Positions 20,572 to 24,954 of a stretch of DNA of 24,954 nucleotides are shown here, piece after piece (the first letter of the stretch is position 1; each line of letters begins with the position of its first letter). The notes beneath the pieces were generated by a model. It was not told the DNA's origin and made no database searches. It saw nothing but the letters and a program-made list of their open reading frames with translations. Where the stretch lies: positions 1 through 24,954 of IMG/VR virus record IMGVR_UViG_3300034198_020612; one strand, 5' to 3'. Source of the stretch: a virus. The translations under genes were made by a program, and so were the position numbers.

Positions 20572-21021
20572 TTACTGGACGCGTGTGCCGTCGAGCGCGT
20601 AGATGCGGACGTCGCGATACCGGCGCCCCTCCTCACCGGCGGCCAGCTTCACCGCAAGGTCGAGCCGTCCGCACCACCCGAGCACGCTCAAATCGGTGGC
20701 GACGTCGGCCGTGATCGGCGTGCTCTCGGCCAATTTTTGCTGCAGTTCCGAGATCCAATTGGCGTAGCTGCCATCGGCGATCCGTTTTGCGGTGTTCCCA
20801 CGGCTCCACTCGGTACGGTCCTCCGGGTTAATGCCCGTACGCACAATTTCGAGGTACTGCTTGAGGGCTCGTCGAATGTGTGCATTGTTGCTGACGCGCC
20901 GAGCCTCAAGCGCCTCATGCCGCTCGTTGGCGACGACCACGATGTGGCTGTAAGTGCGCGCCGTGGTGCGCGTGAAAGTGCCGGCGTCGGTGGTCACGGT
21001 GAGGGTCTGCTTCTTTGCCAT
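20572..21021 (-). CDS. Hypothetical protein, 149 aa
   Basis: First gene under the NrdR-box promoter at 21072-21146. Start MAKKQTLTVTTDAGTFTR with CTGGGAGACACCG upstream. The N-terminal third is beta-rich and Thr-rich (TTDAGTFTRTTARTYSHIVV), the middle helical (HIRRALKQYLEIVRTG), then WSRGNTAKRIADGSYANW, and the end has a single Cys in VLGWCGRLDL. No family recognised. Its leader is nearly the same as that of the repeat-protein gene at 15351. Confidence 0.76.
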   Translation of the reverse strand: MAKKQTLTVTTDAGTFTRTTARTYSHIVVVANERHEALEARRVSNNAHIRRALKQYLEIVRTGINPEDRTEWSRGNTAKRIADGSYANWISELQQKLAESTPITADVATDLSVLGWCGRLDLAVKLAAGEEGRRYRDVRIYALDGTRVQ

Positions 21022-21042
21022 CGGTGTCTCCCAGTCCTGCGG

Positions 21043-21057
21043 CGGCGCCCATCGCCA
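21043..21057 (-). promoter_or_regulatory. Conserved leader hairpin
   Basis: Minus strand TGGCG-ATGGG-CGCCG, a 4-bp stem extended by a U-G pair, in a 21-base stretch 20/21 identical to 15306-15326. It lies in the leader of the 149-aa gene. Confidence 0.5.
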
Positions 21058-21071
21058 ACCAACACACTAAG

Positions 21072-21146
21072 TCTATACCAGCGCGCTGGAATCTGTACCC
21101 CACATAATGTAGTGACGCCGTGTGTGGGCGCCCCTACATCTTGTGG
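21072..21146 (-). promoter_or_regulatory. NrdR-box-pair promoter (leftward)
   Basis: Read on the minus strand: distal box CCACAAGATGTAG (21146-21134) and proximal box CTACATTATGTGG (21112-21100), with box centres 31 bp apart. Then the perfect dyad CCAGCGCGCTGG (21089-21078) and the -10 TATAGA (21077-21072) with TG before it. The downstream leader matches that at 15306-15326. It drives the 149-aa gene and the genes to its left. Confidence 0.65.
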
Positions 21147-21152
21147 TTTGGG

Positions 21153-21497
21153 CTATCTCACGCGTTCTCCACTCGACCATTCGGCCTCGACGGCGTCGAC
21201 GACGTACTGGCCGCGGTCAATCAGTCGCCAGCGCTCGACGCTCCAGCGCACCGGGCGCCGCGCGACGATGCGCAGGGCGTCGGGCCTGCCGGCCGGCGCG
21301 TAGCACGTCTCCTGCGACCATGCTCCGCCGTGCGCTAGGACGTCGGTGGACTCGATGGCGTCTTCGAGACACCCGTGCTCTGAGACAGGCGTGTCGCCAC
21401 AGAGCGTGATGTAGACTCCGCCGTCGGCGGCATTGGCGCACTCAAGGGGTCGCCCCCCGCATCGTGAGCAGCTCTGAGTCTTGTATGTGTACGTCAT
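21153..21497 (-). CDS. Hypothetical protein with Cys pair, 114 aa
   Basis: Start MTYTYKTQSCSRCGG with GGGAGACGCAC upstream. CSRC (Cys10, Cys13), Cys19, Cys32 and Cys42 lie in the first 45 residues (CANAADGGVYITLCGDT), so a zinc-binding N terminus is likely, followed by a beta-rich domain (DALRIVARRPVRWSVERWRL, then GQYVVDAVEAEW). Not recognised. It ends just before the distal NrdR-like box of the next promoter. Confidence 0.74.
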   Translation of the reverse strand: MTYTYKTQSCSRCGGRPLECANAADGGVYITLCGDTPVSEHGCLEDAIESTDVLAHGGAWSQETCYAPAGRPDALRIVARRPVRWSVERWRLIDRGQYVVDAVEAEWSSGERVR

Positions 21498-21517
21498 GTG
21501 CGTCTCCCGCGCTGAAT

Positions 21518-21721
21518 TCAGACACCCCAGTACGTACGCGCCGCACCTGTCAAAAATATCCGGCACAGTGCGGCCACTCGCTCACGGGCTGACTCGATGC
21601 CCATCAAAGCCTGATCGCACAGGTCGGCACAGGACACATCGCCAGCGGAAAACGCTTCGGCGCGGAGCGCCAAAATCTGTGCGCGGGTGAGGTTTTCGGG
21701 GGTGATGATGAAGCGTTCCAT
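21518..21721 (-). CDS. Small hypothetical protein, 67 aa
   Basis: ATG 21721, two bases after the preceding stop, with GGGGCG upstream. The product is a helical hairpin-like protein (NLTRAQILALRAEAFSAGDV, then DLCDQALMGIESARERVAAL) with Cys at 31, 35 and 53. It may be translationally coupled to the 57-aa gene. No family recognised. Confidence 0.7.
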   Translation of the reverse strand: MERFIITPENLTRAQILALRAEAFSAGDVSCADLCDQALMGIESARERVAALCRIFLTGAARTYWGV

Positions 21722-21723
21722 GG

Positions 21724-21897
21724 TTAGCGCCCCGCTTCCAGCAGTTCCGTCAGTCCGTGTTTCGTGAATAGGCCGACGTGCCCCTCTACGTGGTAGGCCG
21801 CTGAACTGTTGACGCGGGCGGCGGCTTTCGTCACCTTGAGCCCAGCTCGCTTGGCTTCGGCGAGGATTTTCACGATCGTGGGTTCGTAAGAAGTCAT
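21724..21897 (-). CDS. Small basic protein, 57 aa
   Basis: First gene under the leftward promoter at 21949-22022. Start MTSYEPTIVKILAEAKRAGL with GAGAGACACT upstream. A basic helix (ILAEAKRAGLKVTKAAARVN) precedes a short beta part (YHVEGHVGLFTKHGL). DNA or RNA binding is possible from the charge, not from a family match. Confidence 0.7.
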   Translation of the reverse strand: MTSYEPTIVKILAEAKRAGLKVTKAAARVNSSAAYHVEGHVGLFTKHGLTELLEAGR

Positions 21898-21948
21898 AGT
21901 GTCTCTCGCTTTTATTGCGGCGGCGGTAGTGCCGACCGACCAGAGAAG

Positions 21949-22022
21949 AATATACCAGCTCGCTGGAATCGTATCCCACATAATATGGTGACGATGGTCT
22001 CGAGCCCCCCTATATCTTGTGG
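21949..22022 (-). promoter_or_regulatory. NrdR-box-pair promoter (leftward)
   Basis: On the minus strand: distal box CCACAAGATATAG (22022-22010), proximal box CCATATTATGTGG (21988-21976), centres 31 bp apart; then the dyad CCAGCGAGCTGG (21966-21955) and the extended -10 TGGTATATT (ending 21949). The plus-strand form of the distal box, CCCCTATATCTTGTGG, is the closest of the six to the NrdR consensus. It drives the 57-aa and following genes. Confidence 0.65.
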
Positions 22023-22041
22023 TCTGGGGTAGTCTGGCCTG

Positions 22042-22182
22042 ATGACGCGCTACACCTGCACCACCTGCGGCTCGCGCTGGGATGTCGGCCGGCCCGGCTT
22101 CGGGCCCGTCGAGGCCCGCCCCACGCCTCGCTGCCCCGCCTGCCCCGCCCCTCCCAGCCTCCCCAGCAGGCCCAACCCCTGA
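22042..22182 (+). CDS. Possible zinc-ribbon microprotein, 46 aa
   Basis: ATG 22042 opens a short frame with CTTC (Cys6, Cys9) and CPAC (Cys31, Cys34) flanking a Trp/Gly/Arg-rich loop (GSRWDVGRPGFGPVEARP), a typical CxxC...CxxC zinc ribbon, and a Pro/Ser-rich tail. There is no clear ribosome site. It starts 20 bases after the distal box of the divergent promoter, so it may be a leaderless or weakly expressed gene. The motif makes it more than noise, but it is uncertain. Confidence 0.45.
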   Translation: MTRYTCTTCGSRWDVGRPGFGPVEARPTPRCPACPAPPSLPSRPNP

Positions 22183-22296
22183 GAGAATGGAATAGCCGCA
22201 GACAGGGCGCCACATAGCCCCAGATAGCCCCGCAGGGGCCGCAACGGGGCTGTCTGGCGCTAGACGACAGACCACCGACGCGGTAGACTGCGGACC
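22183..22296. other. Intergenic hairpin region before small terminase candidate
   Basis: No gene seen. It contains a long hairpin: CAGATAGCCCCG (22221-22232) pairs with CGGGGCTGTCTG (22245-22256), 12 bp with one G-U, around a 12-base loop. No T-run follows. A weak TAGACT (22284-22289) could be a -10 for the next gene. Function unknown; a packaging or processing signal is possible given the terminase genes downstream. Confidence 0.5.
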
Positions 22297-22710
22297 ATGC
22301 CAGAACCCAAACCTGCCCATTTGGCCGACTCCGGTGTACACACGGCGCGCTCGGGCCGCCCGGATGAGCTGACGGTGGCCGCTGCGGCGGTGCCGGCCGT
22401 TGTGCCGGACGTGCTCGACGCGCTGACCGACGAGGAGCTCGAAGCGGTCGCGGCCGGCAAGCGCGTCGGGCGCATCGGCGGGCGCCAGAAGGGCACGGGC
22501 AACCACATCGGCAGGGCTGCTCGCAGGCTGTCTCGCAAGCTTGTGAGCGACCCGGCGTACCTCAAGTCTGTCGAACAGCGCCTACTGGAGGGGCGCGCGC
22601 CGAACTTAGAGACGCTCCTGTGGCACTACGCGTACGGCCGGCCTGCGCAGCAGGTCAATCTCGACGGTCAGATGGCCGTGGCGCAGGTCACCGTGGTCAA
22701 AGCGTGGTGA
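22297..22710 (+). CDS. Candidate terminase small subunit, 137 aa
   Basis: The protein has an acidic N-terminal region (VPDVLDALTDEELEAVAAGK), then GGRQKGTGNHIGRAARRLSR and KLVSDPAYLKSVEQRLLEGR, followed by NLETLLWHYAYGRP. The GGRxxGTxN start, a basic helix and the LLWHYAYGRP turn are seen in small proteins directly before large terminase genes in other phages, usually called small terminase or left unnamed. No strong ribosome site precedes the ATG. The terminase call is by position and pattern; DNA binding through the basic segment is inferred. Confidence 0.65.
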   Translation: MPEPKPAHLADSGVHTARSGRPDELTVAAAAVPAVVPDVLDALTDEELEAVAAGKRVGRIGGRQKGTGNHIGRAARRLSRKLVSDPAYLKSVEQRLLEGRAPNLETLLWHYAYGRPAQQVNLDGQMAVAQVTVVKAW

Positions 22711-23018
22711 GGGCGCAGATGTAACTCTAAGGAATGCAATGGGTTACCGGCGCTTGGCTATGCCTGATGTCCGATAATGCACATTATGTTAACTAAGCGG
22801 GCCGTGGTCATGGGGCTCGCTGGCTGGCTGGGCCAAGGGCGACCCGAGCCCGCAACCCGTTGGGTATCAACGCTTTAAGGCCGGGCATCTCTGGCCCGAG
22901 AATTCGGCTGCGGGTGCGTTTTTGGGGTGGTCACGGGGGGCTCGGGGCCACCCGAGGGTCCGGGTCTGGAGCCGGAGATCACCGCTCCGCACAGCCCCCG
23001 GTTTTAGGATACTGACGT
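22711..23018. other. Non-coding region between terminase genes
   Basis: About 308 bases without a credible gene. It holds the dif-like site, two small hairpins (CGGGC-ATCTCTG-GCCCG near 22880-22900, and CTCGGG-GCCA-CCCGAG at 22941-22956) and several G-runs (22935-22947). The ribosome site of the large terminase (AGGA, nine bases before the ATG) is at its right end. A packaging initiation (pac or cos) site could lie here, as phages often keep it near the terminase genes. Confidence 0.5.
22767..22794 (+). other. dif-like Xer recombination site
   Basis: The 28 bases have the dif plan of an 11-base XerC arm, a 6-base centre and an 11-base XerD arm. The right arm TTATGTTAACT matches the E. coli dif XerD arm (TTATGTTAAAT) at 10 of 11. 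The centre is TGCACA (E. coli TGTATA). The left arm ends CCGATAA against GCGCATAA, so the XerC half is weaker. The inner repeat is ATAATG-CA-CATTAT. Host XerCD could recombine the phage DNA here, for integration at the host dif or to resolve multimers. Confidence 0.55.
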
Positions 23019-24338
23019 ATGAGTACGATAGACCTTGGGTACCGCCCGCGTCCGCAGCAGGTCGCGCTGCACCGGGCGATTGAGTCGCATCGGTGGACGG
23101 TGGCGGTGTGCCACCGGCGCATGGGGAAGACGGTGGCGGCGCTGGTGCATCTTATTGTGGCGGCACTGGAGTGTCAGAAGCCGAGGCCGCGCTTCGCGTA
23201 CGTGGGGCCGACGTACCGGCAGAGCCGGCTGGTGGCGTGGGACTACCTGAAGGCGTACACCCGGGACATCCCGGGCGTCGAGCACCGGGAATCGGAGTTA
23301 GTGTGCAACCTGCCGGGCGAACGGCGCATTCAATTATTCGGAGCGGACCAGCCGGACAGCTTGCGCGGGGTGTACTTCGACGGGCTCGTGCTCGACGAGT
23401 ACGGGATGCAGGCCGGCAACGTGTTCTCGGAGGTGCTGCGTCCGGCGTTGGCGGACCGCCGCGGGTGGGCGTTGTTCTTGGGCACGCCGAACGGGCACAA
23501 CCAGTTCCACGAGGCCGCGAAGCAGGCGCAGGCGGACGAGACGGGCGAGTGGGCGTACCTGTGCTTCAAGGCGTCGGAGACGGGCATTCTGGCCCCGGAC
23601 GAGCTGGCCGGCGCCCGCGACGCGATGACAGCGGACGAGTACGCGCAGGAATTCGAGTGTTCGTTCACCGCCGCGGTTCGCGGGTCCATTTACGGCCCAG
23701 AGATCGACGCGGCGCGCGCGGAAGGCCGCGTCGGGACCGTGAATTACGACCCGGTGCTGCCGGTCGACACGACGTGGGACTTGGGCGTGGGGGACGCCAC
23801 CAGCATCTGGTTTTCGCAGACGCTCCGCGGCGGGGAAATCCGGCTGATCGACTACTACGAAGCGTCTGGGGAAGGGCTCCCGCACTACGCGCAGGTGCTG
23901 CAGCGCCGCGGGTACACGTACCGCACGCACTGGGCGCCGCACGACATCCAAGTGCGCGAGCTGGGCACCGGCCGCAGCCGGCTGGAGGTGGCCGCCAGCC
24001 TCGGCATCAAGTTTAAAACGGTCCCGCGGCTGCACCGCGGCGTCGATGGGGAGCTCGAAGAGGGCATCCACGCCGTGCGGATGCTGCTGCCGAAATGTTG
24101 GTTCGACGCGCAGAAGACCGAGCGTGGGCTCGAAGCGCTCCAGCACTACCGGCGCGACTTCAACTCGCGTCTCGGCGAGTTTCGGGCAACACCAGTCCAC
24201 GACTGGGCGTCTCACGCGTCAGATTCCTTCCGGTATCTGGCAATTTGGCATCACACACCGGCGCAAAAGCCTGAGAATGCGTACACCAGACCGTCTCGCA
24301 GCCATCGGCTGTCGGAGACGGGGTGGATGGGGGGCTAG
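23019..24338 (+). CDS. terL: Terminase large subunit
   Basis: A 439-aa packaging motor protein. ATPase elements: a variant Walker A CHRRMGKT (31-38), Walker B LVLDEYG (123-129) and the coupling motif FLGTPNG (153-159). Nuclease elements: WDLGVGDATSIW (Asp254), HWAPHD (Asp309) and WASHASDSFRYL (Asp402), the acidic residues of the RNase H-like headful-type nuclease. The ATPase pumps DNA into the prohead and the nuclease cuts the concatemer. Length and motif order suit a full-length terminase. It starts with AGGA and is followed by a one-base stop/start overlap with a small protein. Confidence 0.96.
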   Translation: MSTIDLGYRPRPQQVALHRAIESHRWTVAVCHRRMGKTVAALVHLIVAALECQKPRPRFAYVGPTYRQSRLVAWDYLKAYTRDIPGVEHRESELVCNLPGERRIQLFGADQPDSLRGVYFDGLVLDEYGMQAGNVFSEVLRPALADRRGWALFLGTPNGHNQFHEAAKQAQADETGEWAYLCFKASETGILAPDELAGARDAMTADEYAQEFECSFTAAVRGSIYGPEIDAARAEGRVGTVNYDPVLPVDTTWDLGVGDATSIWFSQTLRGGEIRLIDYYEASGEGLPHYAQVLQRRGYTYRTHWAPHDIQVRELGTGRSRLEVAASLGIKFKTVPRLHRGVDGELEEGIHAVRMLLPKCWFDAQKTERGLEALQHYRRDFNSRLGEFRATPVHDWASHASDSFRYLAIWHHTPAQKPENAYTRPSRSHRLSETGWMGG

Positions 24339-24532
24339 TGGCGGACACAGCACAGCGGCTGCGCGGCATGCAGAAAGACTTCCGCGACATCAAGCAGGCA
24401 TTCGGGCTGATGATCACCATCATCGACCAGCACACGGCGGCCATCGCGGCGATGCACGCGCGCCTCGACGCGTGTGCGCCGCATTCCGACGCGGCGCCGG
24501 CGCCCGACGCCGGCACTGGGGCAACGGCGTAA
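24338..24532 (+). CDS. Small coiled-coil protein between terminase and portal
   Basis: I choose GTG 24338 (MADTAQRLRGM...) because it overlaps the terminase stop (TAGTG); an in-frame ATG at 24323 with GGAGACGGGG upstream would add five residues and is a real alternative. The product is 64 aa: an amphipathic helix (RLRGMQKDFRDIKQAFGLMI), a second helical part (DQHTAAIAAMHARLDAC) and an Ala/Pro tail. It may be a packaging or portal accessory protein by position only. Confidence 0.65.
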   Translation: MADTAQRLRGMQKDFRDIKQAFGLMITIIDQHTAAIAAMHARLDACAPHSDAAPAPDAGTGATA

Positions 24533-24535
24533 CAC

Positions 24536-24954
24536 ATGGCGGACCGCACCGACATCGTCCAGACCATCCGCGCACGGTTCACGCTCGTCTCGAACGCGGA
24601 GAACGAGCAGCGGCGCCGCGAGCTGGAAGACCTGCGCTTCGACGCGGGTGACCAGTGGGCCGACGACGTGAAAGCGGCCCGCGGCGGGCAGGTGGTCGAC
24701 GGCGTGCCTATCCCGGCGCGCCCCATGTTGACGATCAACAAACTCGACCAGCCGGTGCAGCTCATCATCAACCAAATGCGCAACGCGCATCTGGCTATCA
24801 ACATTCACGCCGATTCGGAAGACGCCGACGACGACACCGCCGAGGTGCTGCAGGGGCTCATTCGCCACATCGAGGTGGCGAGCCGGGCGCCGCTCGCGCG
24901 CCAGTGGGCGTACGAGCGCGGCGTGAAGGTGGGCCGCGGCTTCTGGCGCATCAA
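24536..24954 (+). CDS. Portal protein (P22-type), 5' part
   Basis: The gene starts at ATG 24536 and runs off the window after 139 residues. The pattern ENEQRRRELEDLRFDAGDQW, then ARPMLTINKLDQPVQLIINQ, then TAEVLQGLIRHIEVASRAPL and RQWAYERGVKVGRGFWRI matches the N-terminal domain of P22-like podoviral portals, which form the ring through which DNA enters and leaves the capsid. It sits two genes after the large terminase, as expected. The start has no strong ribosome site but lies four bases after the previous stop. Confidence 0.9.
   Translation, partial: MADRTDIVQTIRARFTLVSNAENEQRRRELEDLRFDAGDQWADDVKAARGGQVVDGVPIPARPMLTINKLDQPVQLIINQMRNAHLAINIHADSEDADDDTAEVLQGLIRHIEVASRAPLARQWAYERGVKVGRGFWRI

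Noticed and set aside
21134-21146. Rightward promoter from the box at 21134
   Set aside because: There is no rightward gene or -10 after it; it is the distal member of the leftward promoter pair.
20506-21303. 265-aa open frame on the plus strand
   Set aside because: It runs antisense to three leftward genes with good ribosome sites and crosses their promoter; its composition is that of a shadow frame.
22781-22790. Seventh NrdR-like box (ACATTATGTT)
   Set aside because: It has no partner box 31 bp away on either side and is better explained as the centre and right arm of the dif-like site.

Overview
The window is a stretch of a high-GC, double-stranded DNA tailed phage genome. The best guess is a podovirus-like phage of a proteobacterial host. 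Supporting points are a P22-type portal and a large terminase at the right end, a run of DNA-ejection (internal virion) proteins ending in a long tail fibre at the left end, tightly packed genes with 1-4 base stop/start overlaps, and E. coli-like sigma-70 promoters and Shine-Dalgarno sites. The capsid and most tail genes and the DNA polymerase are not here and presumably lie outside the window. No integrase, classical lysogeny repressor, tRNA, IS element or CRISPR array was seen.

Layout. (1) 16-9470, rightward: small coiled-coil protein, DNA-transfer-like protein, three progressively larger ejection-type proteins (488, 554, 1112 aa) and a 561-aa tail fibre. (2) 9480-10287, rightward: four small proteins, including a coiled-coil/membrane protein and a likely holin. 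(3) 13770 down to 10226, leftward operon: two replication-type proteins, a small membrane protein, a small zinc protein, a PD-(D/E)XK-like nuclease, an 85-aa protein, a TIM-barrel-like hydrolase candidate, a Dps-like ferritin and a VRR-NUC nuclease, most joined by short overlaps. (4) 13771-14239: control region with a G-quadruplex motif, a 14-bp palindrome, inverted repeats, a candidate small RNA ending in a strong terminator, and a near-consensus promoter. (5) 14240-18824, rightward early genes: small regulators (HTH, winged HTH), a beta-solenoid repeat protein, and a recombination cassette (ERF annealing protein, YqaJ-type exonuclease, small protein with an SSB-like acidic tail), ending with an HNH nuclease. 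(6) 21897 down to 18891, leftward: ten small genes, several preceded by a GC hairpin plus a CTGGGAG ribosome site, ending with a DUF5675 protein. (7) 22042-24954, rightward: a zinc-ribbon ORF, candidate small terminase, non-coding region with a dif-like site, large terminase, small coiled-coil protein and the start of the portal gene.

The most interesting layer is regulatory. Three promoters (15223-15293 rightward; 21146-21072 and 22022-21949 leftward) share one architecture: two NrdR-box-like palindromes exactly 31 bp apart centre to centre, then a CCAGC..GCTGG dyad abutting an extended -10. Two of these promoters and the ERF promoter also share a leader hairpin with a CGGCG-ATGGR-CGCCG core. 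This suggests that early operons are tied to a host (or phage) NrdR-like dNTP sensor although no ribonucleotide reductase gene is in view. A second notable site is a dif-like Xer recombination sequence at 22767-22794, upstream of the large terminase. Both rest on sequence reading alone and need the searches named in the findings.
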